DNA of 64,000 nucleotides. It comes from Denitrificimonas caeni. GTDB taxonomy: Bacteria; Pseudomonadota; Gammaproteobacteria; Pseudomonadales; Pseudomonadaceae. Position numbers and translations under genes: made by a program. The notes beneath the pieces are model-generated. The model saw only the letters and a list, made by a program, of their open reading frames with translations. It did no database searches and was not told where the DNA came from. The stretch is taken from assembly GCF_905120345.1 (NCBI RefSeq), contig NZ_CAJHOA010000001.1, positions 310,001 through 374,000 on the forward strand, in the 5' to 3' direction. Shown here one piece after another: positions 46,862 to 56,039 of the stretch (the stretch's first letter is position 1; each line of letters opens with the position of its first letter).

Positions 46862-47778
46862 TACAGCGCCGGTACGTCAGTCAGTAAACTTTGTACCACC
46901 GCGGCACTGGCTAAACCCGGTGGACCGTTTTGCTCACGTAAGCGGTGACTGACGACAGCGGGCAAAACCACCTGCACATCTTCTGGAATAACATAATCAC
47001 GGCCAGCTAGAAATGCCCAAGCCTTAGCCGCAGCCAGTAATGCCAAACTACCACGCGGGGATAAACCAAAAGCAAGTTGCGCATGCGTGCGCGTCGCTTC
47101 CACCAAACGCAGCACATAACTGATTAAGGCCTCGCTGGCACGCACCTCACTGACCTGCTGCTGCGCAGCTAATAAAACTGCGCGCTCAATCAGTGGTTGT
47201 AACTGGTTGAGCAACTGTCTACGTGCCCCGCCCTGCAGCAATTGCCGTTCAGCGTTGGCATTGGGGTAGCCTAACGAAAGGCGCATTAAGAATCGATCCA
47301 ACTGCGACTCAGGCAAGTTGAACGTACCGCCTTGGCTGACTGGATTTTGTGTAGCTATCACAAAGAAAGGTTCGGGTAAGGGCCGCGTCGCACCCTCAAT
47401 GGTCACCTGCCCTTCCTCCATGGCCTCAAGTAAAGCACTTTGGCTTTTAGGCATGGCCCGATTGATTTCATCGGCCAGTAGCAGTTCAGTAAATATCGGC
47501 CCAGCATGGAAAACAAACTGCCCGGTCTCGCGATCAAACACTGAAGTACCCAGAATATCACCAGGCAATAAGTCAGAGGTGAACTGAATACGCTGATAGT
47601 TTAAGCCAAGCACCTGCGCCAGCGCATGACTTAAAGTGGTTTTACCCATACCGGGTAAGTCTTCAATCAGCAAATGACCACGTGCTAACAAACAAGCCAT
47701 CGCAAGCCGCACGGCATGTTCTTTGCCTAAGACAACCTGATTCACTGCATCAATGCAGGTTTCTAACTGATTGCGCAT
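46861..47778 (-). CDS. MoxR family AAA+ ATPase
   Basis: A 305-residue AAA+ protein of the MoxR family. Walker A is EDLPGMGKTTLSHA, Walker B is LLADEINRAMPKSQSALLEAMEE, sensor 1 is FFVIATQNPV and sensor 2 lies in GLSPRGSLALLAAAKA. MoxR proteins act as chaperones for vWA/DUF58 proteins. The ATG at 47778 follows GGAG at 7 bases; a TTG two codons earlier is less likely. It is the first gene of moxR-DUF58-tgpA-SGNH hydrolase. Confidence 0.94.
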   Translation of the reverse strand: MRNQLETCIDAVNQVVLGKEHAVRLAMACLLARGHLLIEDLPGMGKTTLSHALAQVLGLNYQRIQFTSDLLPGDILGTSVFDRETGQFVFHAGPIFTELLLADEINRAMPKSQSALLEAMEEGQVTIEGATRPLPEPFFVIATQNPVSQGGTFNLPESQLDRFLMRLSLGYPNANAERQLLQGGARRQLLNQLQPLIERAVLLAAQQQVSEVRASEALISYVLRLVEATRTHAQLAFGLSPRGSLALLAAAKAWAFLAGRDYVIPEDVQVVLPAVVSHRLREQNGPPGLASAAVVQSLLTDVPAL

Positions 47779-47882
47779 GGTCAAACTCCATTTCTAGTGT
47801 ATGGCTATGCTAGCCAGCAATGACTCAGTACGCAAAGCCAAAACTAGAAGTCTGCGCAATAAGATACTGCGCAGTATCGGTT

Positions 47883-48164
47883 TTATCGTCCGGCGCGTGA
47901 CTCACGAATATAAAAGCGTGCTTTTTTAGCTTTACGGGTACAACCCTCATAGGCCTCAAACTGTTGTTGAGTTTTTGCACCGGTAATTAACGTTAAAGCT
48001 TTTGAATAGCTGACTGTACCTGCAAAACCTTCTGCTTTAGCCAAATCCAACTCAGCCCAAGCGGCATCCAACTCTTGTCCACAACTGCTGCGGTGATTAG
48101 TTTTAGCAGCACAACCCACCAATATCACTGCCATTAAAGGCAAACACAACCATGATAAGCGCAT
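47883..48164 (-). CDS. Small uncharacterised lipoprotein
   Basis: A 93-residue protein with a lipoprotein signal peptide (MRLSWLCLPLMAVILVGC, Cys 18) and a short mostly helical body rich in Ala, Glu and Lys, with two further Cys (HRSSCGQ and EGCTRKAKKA) that could form a disulfide. The basic C-terminus (KKARFYIRESRAGR) is notable. AAGGAT precedes the ATG at 48164; the longer frame to 48227 runs into the next gene. It probably sits in the outer membrane. No function is known to me. Confidence 0.75.
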   Translation of the reverse strand: MRLSWLCLPLMAVILVGCAAKTNHRSSCGQELDAAWAELDLAKAEGFAGTVSYSKALTLITGAKTQQQFEAYEGCTRKAKKARFYIRESRAGR

Positions 48165-48192
48165 ATTTTCTATCCTTCTTATTGATTGTAAA

Positions 48193-49245
48193 TTAAAGCC
48201 GTTCGATTCTCGGATGATTACTTGCAATCCAATCGCTGACTAAACTGTAAGCGACCGCCAACAAGGTCGGGCCTAAAAACAGCCCCATAAAACCAAACGC
48301 AAATAAACCACCGAACACCCCCATTAGAACCACGACAAGGGGTAAGTTCCCACCACGGCTGATCAAATAAGGTTTGAGGAAGTTATCAACACTGCTGATC
48401 ACCAAAAAGCCCCATAACAAGAGGAAGATCGCCATGCCATATTCATTTTGAAAAAACAGCCAAACGACAGCAGGCCCCCACACTAAAGGCGGGCCCATTG
48501 GGATCAAACTCAACATAAAAGTCAACGCAGCTAACAGTAAAGCGCCAGGCACACCTGCCACTAGAAAGCCAAATAACGCGAAAACTGCTTGTGCCGCCGC
48601 CGTACCAATGACGCCATTGACTACGCGACGCACCGTACCAGCCACTAAATCAATGTAATAATCAGCCCGTTCTTTAATCAAACGTTGGACTAAATCCTTA
48701 GCAAAAAGAGCAAGACGTGGGCCGTCACGGTAAAAAAAGAATACCAGCACTAAGCTCAGCGCCAGCTCAAGAATGCCCCCACCTATACTGGCACTGCGTG
48801 CCAACAACCAATTACCCATATCGCCCATATAAGGCTTTATCGCCACCAGCAATGCCGCCCCTTGCTGGTCAATGGTTTGCCAGAGCTCAACCAAACGTTC
48901 ACCCAGCACTGGCACATTCATCAACCACTCTGGCGCTGCAGGCAGACCGGTAATACGTAAGTCTTTAATCAACTCAGTACCGGCTTTAATATTGTCGGCA
49001 ATATTAAAGCCTAACCACACTAAAGGTCCTGCAACAATCAACACCCAACCTGCGGTTAATAATCCCGCAGCTAAGGAGACATTGCCCTTAAGCACTCGGG
49101 TTAAGAACTGCATCAGCGGCCAACTGGCAAAAGCCAGTACCGCAGCCCAAAACAATGCGGTTACAAAAGGCGTTAATACCCATAAACAGGCGCCCAGTAA
49201 GGTCAACAGTAAAATTTGTCCTAATAAGCGATCATTACTGAACAT
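48193..49245 (-). CDS. AI-2E family transporter (PerM/TqsA/YdiK-like permease)
   Basis: A 350-residue membrane protein with about eight helices in the UPF0118/AI-2E pattern: two N-terminal helices, a hydrophilic middle segment (GTELIKDLRI ... LLVAIKPYMG), then GVPGALLLAALTFMLSLIPMGPPLVWGPA and DNFLKPYLISRGGNLPLVVVLMGV, of which the SLIPMGPPLVW and LVVVLMGVFGG parts are diagnostic. Members export autoinducer-2 or act as ion/proton transporters; the substrate here is unknown. It lies 26 bases after the DUF4892 gene. Confidence 0.88.
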   Translation of the reverse strand: MFSNDRLLGQILLLTLLGACLWVLTPFVTALFWAAVLAFASWPLMQFLTRVLKGNVSLAAGLLTAGWVLIVAGPLVWLGFNIADNIKAGTELIKDLRITGLPAAPEWLMNVPVLGERLVELWQTIDQQGAALLVAIKPYMGDMGNWLLARSASIGGGILELALSLVLVFFFYRDGPRLALFAKDLVQRLIKERADYYIDLVAGTVRRVVNGVIGTAAAQAVFALFGFLVAGVPGALLLAALTFMLSLIPMGPPLVWGPAVVWLFFQNEYGMAIFLLLWGFLVISSVDNFLKPYLISRGGNLPLVVVLMGVFGGLFAFGFMGLFLGPTLLAVAYSLVSDWIASNHPRIERL

Positions 49246-49271
49246 GCTTTATATCCATTTAAAAAGCGTCA

Positions 49272-50087
49272 CTAAGGTAAGCGCTGTAACAGTAATCCAG
49301 GTTGAGCATAGTCAGCTTCAAGTTCTATACGAGACGCTCGCACGCCTTTGTCAACCATTGCATCGCGCCAAGCTTGAGCCTGCTCACCCGCCATACTGAC
49401 ACGCATGGTGCTGTTCTGATTTAAAGCTCGCACCAGTCGCTGAGTCCAAACCGAATCAGGCAGACCCGTTAAGCGTGGTAAAAACAACTGATCATCGGTG
49501 CGTAACTGGCGCTCTAAAGTCGTCGCGGTCGGTAGCAAATCACTGGGCAGCTGTTCAGCTTGAAATTGCTCAACATGCAAAAAGCCTCGGCCATTGCCAC
49601 GAGTGATCGCATACACAGCCATTAAACTTGACTGCGCGTCGCCCCCTAAACGAAATAGCGCATACGCTTGACGATCATCGGGTCCGTAGAGTCGAGCATT
49701 AGCAAAAACTTGGTTGGCCCAGAGATTACTTGGACCACATTCGCGCGCTGCACACCAATACAACATCTCCGCATGCTGGCTTTGCAAAAGTTTGCGAGTA
49801 GCTGAAAATGCATCTAAAGCATCATGAGTTGACGCCAATTGCACAGTCAACACATCCACTGAGCCACGTACCAACACCTCACCGCTATAGCGCATTTTGC
49901 CACTGATACGGCGTACCGACCCTTGCGGATAGATTTTCTCCAGACTGTCATGATGTTCCTGAGTAACAACCTTCGCATCATGCAAAGACTCAAGACCTAG
50001 TAGTGCTGAAAAATCATCAGCACAAGCCACAGAACCTAACGTGGTGAGTAACACGGTCAGCGCCGTTTTTAACATCCAATTGTGCAT
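49272..50087 (-). CDS. DUF4892 family periplasmic protein
   Basis: A 271-residue protein with a signal peptide ending SVACAD. It matches the Pseudomonas DUF4892 family in layout: a YPQGSVRRISGKMRYSGEVLVRGSV beta segment (seen as RRISGKMRYSGEV), the AEMLYWCAARECGPSNLWAN block with a Cys pair, and a C-terminal OmpA-like segment (residues about 185-270) that would suit peptidoglycan or envelope binding. Function is unknown. The ATG at 50087 lies just past the GST stop, so it is co-transcribed with that gene. Confidence 0.8.
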   Translation of the reverse strand: MHNWMLKTALTVLLTTLGSVACADDFSALLGLESLHDAKVVTQEHHDSLEKIYPQGSVRRISGKMRYSGEVLVRGSVDVLTVQLASTHDALDAFSATRKLLQSQHAEMLYWCAARECGPSNLWANQVFANARLYGPDDRQAYALFRLGGDAQSSLMAVYAITRGNGRGFLHVEQFQAEQLPSDLLPTATTLERQLRTDDQLFLPRLTGLPDSVWTQRLVRALNQNSTMRVSMAGEQAQAWRDAMVDKGVRASRIELEADYAQPGLLLQRLP

Positions 50088-50089
50088 TA

Positions 50090-50752
50090 TCACTTTACCA
50101 ACATAGTCTGTGCAGTTTGTATGGAGCGCTCATCCGCATCAGCGCGGACAGGTATTTGTAAGCCTTTTTGTACTGCAGGACGAGCAGACATCGCTTGCAT
50201 CCAACGTTGTAAAGCGCTTAAACCTTCAACGCTTACGCCTGCCCAATCATGCACGGACAGCCATGGATAGGTGGCAATATCAGCAATACTGTAATCACCT
50301 GCTAAGTACTCAACCTGCTCTAAGCGTGTATTTAATACTTCATACAGGCGCCGAGTTTCATTTTGATAGCGAGTAATCACCGCTGGAATCTTCTCTGGAA
50401 AGTAACGGTAAAACACGTTCGCTTGACCTTGCATTGGGCCCACGCCACCCATTTGAAACATCAGCCACTGCAATACCACTGAACGACCTTTGGCGTCTTG
50501 GGGTAACAGTTGCCCCGTCTTCTCAGCCAAGTAGTAAAGAATGGCCCCTGACTCAAACACTGCAAAGTTATCATTATCACGATCAACAATGGCCGGTATG
50601 CGACCATTGGGATTGATTTTCAGATAGTCAGCAGATTTTTGTTCTTGCTGATCAAACGATAAAACATGCAGTTGGTAAGGCAACGCCAACTCTTCTAAAG
50701 CGATGGATACTTTATGGCCATTGGGTGTGGCTGCAGTATATAAATCAATCAT
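50090..50752 (-). CDS. Glutathione S-transferase, Nu class (YfcG/YghU-like)
   Basis: A 220-residue GST. The N-terminal [13 protein letters not shown] motif, with Asn in place of the usual Tyr/Ser/Cys, and [12 protein letters not shown] are the signature of Nu-class enzymes such as E. coli YfcG, which bind glutathione disulfide and act as disulfide-bond reductases. The C-terminal helices include [14 protein letters not shown]. It follows the alpha/beta hydrolase gene by 55 bases and precedes the DUF4892 gene. Confidence 0.88.
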   Translation of the reverse strand: MIDLYTAATPNGHKVSIALEELALPYQLHVLSFDQQEQKSADYLKINPNGRIPAIVDRDNDNFAVFESGAILYYLAEKTGQLLPQDAKGRSVVLQWLMFQMGGVGPMQGQANVFYRYFPEKIPAVITRYQNETRRLYEVLNTRLEQVEYLAGDYSIADIATYPWLSVHDWAGVSVEGLSALQRWMQAMSARPAVQKGLQIPVRADADERSIQTAQTMLVK

Positions 50753-50807
50753 AATGACTCCTGTGAATGACAGCTTTAGCGTACGTTGTGACGCTGCTTA
50801 ATAGTAT

Positions 50808-51671
50808 TTAACCCCTAGAGAAAAACTCTTGCACGCATTGCGCGACCGCTTGTGCACCTGACTCATCATCAAGGTGCAAGTGGTGGCCGCCCGGTAAGCG
50901 TTGCACATCTAGCTTTAAAGTGCTTAAAAACTTTATAAACTCAGGCTCCTGAACCAAGATACCTTGCTCAGCCAAGACCAAGCTCATCGGACATTGCACC
51001 GCATGTACGAAAGCCAAGGCATGCGCTCGAGTCAAACGCAATGGCGAAGGCAGGGTTAAACGTGAATCGCTATTCCAGCAATAACCACCCGCCACAGGGC
51101 TTAAGCCACGCTGTGCCAATAACTCACTGGCCAACTGACTAACCGGCATAAAACCACGCATACGTGCGTGTACTGCTTGCTCAACCGAGGTGTAAATATT
51201 TTTCTTTTTTGCTGCTAGATCAATATGCGCCAGCAACGCCTCTCCCAACTTTCGTGGTGATTTATCTGCCTCACCAGTCTCTGGCACTAACCCGTCAATC
51301 AAAGCGACACGCTCAACGCGCTCAGGTACCGCGCCAGCAATTAACACACTGATAATGCCGCCCAATGAGTGCCCTAGCAGAGAGAATTTTTCCCAACCCA
51401 ATTGCTGCGTGGCCATTAACGCATCCAAGGCATAATCCCAGAGTTGATAGCCTGCACCAGGTGCGCGATGGCCTGAATGACCATGACCAGCCATATCAAT
51501 GGCGACAATACGTAACCCTTGCAGCTTTGGCGCCAGCAAATCAAAGGTCATCGAATTATCCAACCAGCCATGCAACGCTAGTACCGGCTTGCCATCTTCC
51601 GGCCCGTAGATTCGTGCGGCCAAATCAATGTGAGGCAGTTGTATACGTATTTCTTGAGCAAAAGCAGACAC
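50808..51671 (-). CDS. Alpha/beta hydrolase
   Basis: A 287-residue alpha/beta-fold hydrolase. The oxyanion region is ALHGWLDNSMTF, the nucleophile elbow is GHSLGG (Ser near residue 100), and the final His is in GGHHLHLD. It starts with GTG (51671) six bases after AAGGAG. A homologue annotated as lipase lies beside gpsA in Pseudomonas. The substrate is unknown, probably an ester. Confidence 0.87.
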   Translation of the reverse strand: MSAFAQEIRIQLPHIDLAARIYGPEDGKPVLALHGWLDNSMTFDLLAPKLQGLRIVAIDMAGHGHSGHRAPGAGYQLWDYALDALMATQQLGWEKFSLLGHSLGGIISVLIAGAVPERVERVALIDGLVPETGEADKSPRKLGEALLAHIDLAAKKKNIYTSVEQAVHARMRGFMPVSQLASELLAQRGLSPVAGGYCWNSDSRLTLPSPLRLTRAHALAFVHAVQCPMSLVLAEQGILVQEPEFIKFLSTLKLDVQRLPGGHHLHLDDESGAQAVAQCVQEFFSRG

Positions 51672-51719
51672 GCTGTACTCCTTAAGTTTTAAATGTTGTT
51701 ATAAGGGCGAGTGTATTAA

Positions 51720-52181
51720 TTATGACTGTACATGCTGCACGGAACAGAGCTGCATCGTGCCCGCGCCAATAAACTCACCTTCCAAGCACGCTACGCTAGC
51801 AGTATCCATCGGTAAACCGTGTGAACGGTCCGCATCGGTGAGCCAGCTGACTAAAGTGCCCAGTAAGGGCTGATGAGCGACAATTAATAAATCCTCATCA
51901 GCATAGCCATCCAATTTACGCGTTACTTCGCGGACATCGTCCTCAGGTGTCAGCCAAGGCACAATATTGATAGATCCAGAGTGCTGTAAAGTTGCACAGA
52001 GCAGTTCAGCCGTTTGTCGCGCACGTATATAGGGGCTGGATAAGACACGATCAAATCGCTCGTTACGCAATAACTTAGCCGCCTGCACAACTTGCTGACG
52101 GCCCTGTTCAGTCAACTGACGCTCTGCATCATGACGCTGGTAGGGTTCTGCTGCACCATGCCTTAACAACCACAGCTTCAT
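51720..52181 (-). CDS. sixA: Phosphohistidine phosphatase SixA
   Basis: A 153-residue small histidine phosphatase with the RHG motif in LWLLRHGAAE, the second-site SPYIRARQTAELL and the late His in LIVAHQPLLG. SixA removes phosphate from histidines, in E. coli on the nitrogen phosphotransferase system (and formerly proposed on ArcB). It overlaps the DUF4389 gene by four bases (ATGA) and is part of gpsA-DUF4389-sixA. Confidence 0.93.
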   Translation of the reverse strand: MKLWLLRHGAAEPYQRHDAERQLTEQGRQQVVQAAKLLRNERFDRVLSSPYIRARQTAELLCATLQHSGSINIVPWLTPEDDVREVTRKLDGYADEDLLIVAHQPLLGTLVSWLTDADRSHGLPMDTASVACLEGEFIGAGTMQLCSVQHVQS

Positions 52182-52729
52182 AGCTTAGGCTCATCAGGCT
52201 GCGATTGATCAAGCGTAACAGGTGTGTTCTCTCCTGCTTGAGCATCCTGTAACTCTACTACTTCCACTACTTCCACTACGTCTGATACCTCTGATACCTC
52301 TGATACCTCTGATACCTCTGATACCTCTGATACCTCTGATACTTGTTCAGTGTCAGGCGTTGATTCAGCTGGAGCAACTGCTGCCGCGGCTGTATTAACT
52401 GGAGCGGCAACCGGCGCGGTGCTTTTAGGCGTGTGCGCAGCCTCACCATCAGCAGCACGCGCTTGCGGCCAATCAGCCATCGGCCAGGGTTTTTCATCGG
52501 TATGAAAAACGGCAAATCGACCCATCTGTGCTAAATACTGGCTTAAGCTGTCACCAAAATTCATAAAGTGAGCACTGGGCGCACCATAAAACAAACGATA
52601 AAACAGTTGCGCTACCGCCAGAATACCCAGCAGCGGCACAGCAACTTGCCATACTAATAAAAACAACAGCATCCATAGCACGCGCAATACCAATGATTCG
52701 CGGCGGATAATTTTCTCAGGTGTTGCCAT
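52178..52729 (-). CDS. DUF4389 membrane protein with a repeated acidic tail
   Basis: A 183-residue protein. Residues about 15-50 form one long or two short membrane helices (VLWMLLFLLVWQVAVPLLGIL). LAQLFYRLFYG and the following FGDSLSQYLAQMGRFAVFHTDEKPWP block define DUF4389. From residue about 90 on there is a low-complexity cytoplasmic tail, Ala/Pro-rich, then a run of Ser-Glu-Val triplets and Val-Val-Glu triplets encoded by a 9-bp tandem repeat. Family function is unknown. It lies between gpsA (14 bases) and sixA (4-base overlap), a conserved Pseudomonas order. Confidence 0.88.
   Translation of the reverse strand: MATPEKIIRRESLVLRVLWMLLFLLVWQVAVPLLGILAVAQLFYRLFYGAPSAHFMNFGDSLSQYLAQMGRFAVFHTDEKPWPMADWPQARAADGEAAHTPKSTAPVAAPVNTAAAAVAPAESTPDTEQVSEVSEVSEVSEVSEVSEVSDVVEVVEVVELQDAQAGENTPVTLDQSQPDEPKL
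52281..52343. repeat. 9-bp tandem repeat (seven copies) inside the DUF4389 gene
   Basis: TCTGATACC repeats six times exactly from 52281 and once more with a single change (TCTGATACT, 52335-52343). Because the unit is 9 bases, changes in copy number keep the frame and only lengthen or shorten the Ser-Glu-Val run of the tail. A second, imperfect 9-bp repeat (ACTACTTCC type, about 52254-52279) adjoins it and encodes Val-Val-Glu. Confidence 0.95.
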
Positions 52730-52743
52730 TGTCTAATCCTCTT

Positions 52744-53760
52744 TTAAAAGCCATCAATTGAAATAAAATCAACATCGGTTTTTGGCTCGCCAGTCATTAG
52801 TCCGCCAATAATCTGTTCTAGCGTGCGGCCTTCAAATAAAATAGCGTGCAACCCTGCAACCAGCGGCATATACACATCTAATTCTTGTGATTTAGCCTTC
52901 AGTACTTTTAAGGTATTGACCCCTTCAGCCACTTCGCCCAAACGCTCAACCGCCTCATCAAGACTTAAGCCTTCACCTAAAGCAAAGCCAACCTGATAAT
53001 TACGACTTTTCGGTGAAGTGCAAGTAACGATTAAATCACCAACGCCGGCTAAGCCTAAAAACGTCATAGGATTAGCACCTAGCTTAACGGCAAAACGGGT
53101 CATTTCTGCTAGTGCTCGGGTAATTAGCATGCTTTTAGTATTTTCACCCATACCCATCGCCGCAGCCATACCGGCAATAATGGCATAGACATTTTTTAAC
53201 GCACCACCCAACTCCACACCAAAGCGATCGCGACTGGCATACACTCGGAACGTTGGGCCATGCAGGACAGCTTGCACCGTACGGCACAAGTCTTCATCTT
53301 CACTCGCCACGACGCTCGCAGTTAACGCATGCGCAGCGACTTCACGCGCGAGGTTAGGCCCCGACAACACACCCACTCGAGCCAAAGGTGCAATATCTTC
53401 TAGGATTTGACTCATGAGCATAAAGGTCTGCGCTTCAATACCCTTGGTAGTACTCACTAACATTTTACCGCTCAGCGCCTCGGCATAAGGGCTCAGCACC
53501 GAGCGTAGCGCCGTCGATGGCAACGCGACAAAAACCAACTCGCACTCAGCCAAGGTCGCGGCTAAATCAGTGACCGCAACGACCTCCTCAAGAATCGGCA
53601 CACCTTTTAAATAACGCGGATTTTGTCGATTGTCATTAATCGCTAGCGCTTGCTCTGCATTACGCATCCACAAACGTACAGGGTATTGGTTACTGGCCAA
53701 TAAATTAGCTACGGCAGTACCAAAACTCCCTCCCCCTAATACAGCGATTGTTTTTTTCAT
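52744..53760 (-). CDS. gpsA: Glycerol-3-phosphate dehydrogenase [NAD(P)+]
   Basis: A 338-residue enzyme. The N-terminal nucleotide-binding loop is [21 protein letters not shown] is the second Rossmann half, [24 protein letters not shown] carries the catalytic Lys and [23 protein letters not shown] is the substrate-binding block (shown here by its [14 protein letters not shown] part). It reduces dihydroxyacetone phosphate to sn-glycerol-3-phosphate for phospholipid synthesis. The ATG at 53760 follows AGAAG at 7 bases; an ATG two codons earlier is too close to that site. It heads the minus-strand series and is divergent from the TonB receptor. Confidence 0.95.
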   Translation of the reverse strand: MKKTIAVLGGGSFGTAVANLLASNQYPVRLWMRNAEQALAINDNRQNPRYLKGVPILEEVVAVTDLAATLAECELVFVALPSTALRSVLSPYAEALSGKMLVSTTKGIEAQTFMLMSQILEDIAPLARVGVLSGPNLAREVAAHALTASVVASEDEDLCRTVQAVLHGPTFRVYASRDRFGVELGGALKNVYAIIAGMAAAMGMGENTKSMLITRALAEMTRFAVKLGANPMTFLGLAGVGDLIVTCTSPKSRNYQVGFALGEGLSLDEAVERLGEVAEGVNTLKVLKAKSQELDVYMPLVAGLHAILFEGRTLEQIIGGLMTGEPKTDVDFISIDGF

Positions 53761-53894
53761 CAGCATGCTTCTGTTCTCTTCTGCCGCAGGTCGGCGATTG
53801 CGCCATTATACGGGGCTACTCAAGCATAACCAGTGTTTAACATTTTCGGGTAAACTATCGCCTATTTTTATTTATCAAATTATGAGGTGAGCTC

Positions 53895-56039
53895 TTGCAG
53901 CGCATAGATTTGAAGCCGTCGCGTGTGCAGTTCAGCATACTGTTGCCATCCATACTGACGCTAAGCTTGAGCCACTTTGCCCATGCAGACGACCTATTTA
54001 TTAGTGACCTTGCCTTGCCCGAAGTGCTGACTGCGACACACCTCTATCAGCCTCCTGCGGCAGTACCAGGCAGCATCAGCACAATTGACCAAGAGTTAAT
54101 TGCCGCCAGTGGTGCTCGTAATATTACCGATCTATTGCGTTTAGTACCCGGCATGCTGGTGGTTCCCGATAGTGCCAATCTTGGCACAGTCAACTACCAC
54201 GGCAGCAGCCCTGGCCAAGCGCGGCGCTTACAAGTGTTGATTGATGGCCGTTCAGTGTACCGTGCCGGTTTTGCTCAAGTGGATTGGTCTGATCTACCTG
54301 TGGCTATCGAAGATATTCAGCGTATTGAAGTGTTTCGTGGCCCGAATACCGTCAGCTATGGTGCCAACGCGTTACTAGGCGTAATAAATATCATCACTGA
54401 GAGTCCTAAAGACACACACGGCACCCTGTTAAAAAGCACCCTAGGTGAAAACGGAATTCGCGATTGGTATGCTAGACAGGCTTGGCACAGTGATCGTTCA
54501 GATATGCGTTTATCATTGTCAGGCTTAGCGGATGATGGCTTTGACACCCGCACGGATGGCACACATTTTCGTGATGGCCGCCGTCTTAGCCGTTTTAACT
54601 TACGTGCCAATCACCAACTGAATGAAAAAAGCAGTATTGATTGGCAACTGGCATTTAAAGAAGGCACCAACCAAGTTAACAATAACTACCACTCAATTTT
54701 TGCCAATAAAATCCAGCCCAAGCCTAGCGAGCAAGACCCTAACTCAGATGGGCAAGCCAAAGACTACGCCGCCAGTTTGCGTTGGACTACAGCAGTCAAT
54801 TCGCAACACAGTCTTTCTTTACAAGCCAACGCACAGCAGTGGCAACGCTTACGTGAATGGCGTGGCTGTGAAGCACAAATCAGCTTTAGTGCTGAGTTAA
54901 ATGAATTATGGGATATTTCCTCTCCCGCACAACGTGCAGCATTGAGTCGGGGCAAATTTTTCAACAATGCCACAGCTCGTCAACTGGACTTACAAAGGTG
55001 GCTGGCTAATGCCTTGTCACCACAATTTATAGAACATAGCTGTGGCTTAATTAACGAAAACAGTCGTGAATCACGGGCTGATCTCGAGTTACAAGACACC
55101 TACAGCATTTCTGAGCGCTTACGCCTGATCAGTGGCCTCAGCTACCGCTACGACCAAGCTCGCTCGAAAACTTTTTTAAATGGCCGCCAGCGCAAAGATA
55201 TTGTCAGAGGCTTTAGCCAATTTGAATGGTACACAACCGAGCATTGGCTACTACAAGGTGGCGGTATGCTCGAACACGACAGCAGCAATGGTGACTCGTT
55301 CTCGCCTCGTTTAGCAGTCAACTACTTATTTACTCCGGCGCATGGTTTGCGTGCGGTATACAGTGAAGCAGTGCGCTCACCTGATATGTTTGAAAACAGT
55401 GCAGACTGGCGCTATCGCGTACATGATTTGCGCCCAACGATTGGCCAAAACAGCACAGGTGACTTTTTTATCAGTGCCCAAAGCAGCGGCAAGCTTCAAC
55501 AAGAAAAGATTCGTGCCTATGAGCTTGGCTATAACGGCCACTTCGCCCAACAACGTATCTCGTTTGATCTCAAGGTCTTCGAAGAGAAAATCAGTCGTAT
55601 GATCAGTCATACACCGCGCTTAGAATCTTTCAATTTGAACAACAATGATCATATAAAATTCTACGGCAGTGAACTTGAAGCGAATTGGCAAGCCTCAAGT
55701 AAGGACCGTTTGCGTTTTAGCTATGCTTATATTCAAGACCGTGCCAGCAATACGCTCGATCAACAGGTCACACCACCCCATAGCGGCTCGTTTGCTTGGT
55801 TACGCAACTGGGAGAACAACTGGAACAGCAGTCTGATGTATTTTGCCGCGCAGCAGCTCAATAGCAATGACTTGCAGCTGATGACGCTACGTGTTGCCAA
55901 ACAATTTGATTTAGCTGACAAACGCCTGACAGTGGCGGGTCATTTACAAAAAACGCTAAATAACCAGCCAATAGGACGCACCAACAATAAGGACAACTCC
56001 CATGACACTGCTTACGCTACTGTGCAGCTGGAGTTTTAA
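53895..56039 (+). CDS. TonB-dependent receptor of a receptor / binding protein / kinase operon
   Basis: A 714-residue outer-membrane receptor starting with TTG after GAGGTGAG. The signal peptide ends in SHFAHAD. The plug domain reads ITDLLRLVPGMLVV, RLQVLIDGRSVYRAGF, IQRIEVFRGPNTVSYGANALLG and VINIITESP. A long barrel follows and ends in the aromatic residue of VQLEF. It has no His-rich metal loop and no Fur or Zur site was seen. The ligand is unknown. The next gene starts 38 bases inside its end, and the set continues to a histidine kinase, so it may bring a ligand to a sensor rather than to a transporter. Confidence 0.92.
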   Translation: MQRIDLKPSRVQFSILLPSILTLSLSHFAHADDLFISDLALPEVLTATHLYQPPAAVPGSISTIDQELIAASGARNITDLLRLVPGMLVVPDSANLGTVNYHGSSPGQARRLQVLIDGRSVYRAGFAQVDWSDLPVAIEDIQRIEVFRGPNTVSYGANALLGVINIITESPKDTHGTLLKSTLGENGIRDWYARQAWHSDRSDMRLSLSGLADDGFDTRTDGTHFRDGRRLSRFNLRANHQLNEKSSIDWQLAFKEGTNQVNNNYHSIFANKIQPKPSEQDPNSDGQAKDYAASLRWTTAVNSQHSLSLQANAQQWQRLREWRGCEAQISFSAELNELWDISSPAQRAALSRGKFFNNATARQLDLQRWLANALSPQFIEHSCGLINENSRESRADLELQDTYSISERLRLISGLSYRYDQARSKTFLNGRQRKDIVRGFSQFEWYTTEHWLLQGGGMLEHDSSNGDSFSPRLAVNYLFTPAHGLRAVYSEAVRSPDMFENSADWRYRVHDLRPTIGQNSTGDFFISAQSSGKLQQEKIRAYELGYNGHFAQQRISFDLKVFEEKISRMISHTPRLESFNLNNNDHIKFYGSELEANWQASSKDRLRFSYAYIQDRASNTLDQQVTPPHSGSFAWLRNWENNWNSSLMYFAAQQLNSNDLQLMTLRVAKQFDLADKRLTVAGHLQKTLNNQPIGRTNNKDNSHDTAYATVQLEF

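Noticed and set aside
52276-52515. Minus-strand frame with a YQR repeat
   Set aside because: It is the 9-bp repeat of the DUF4389 gene read in another phase.
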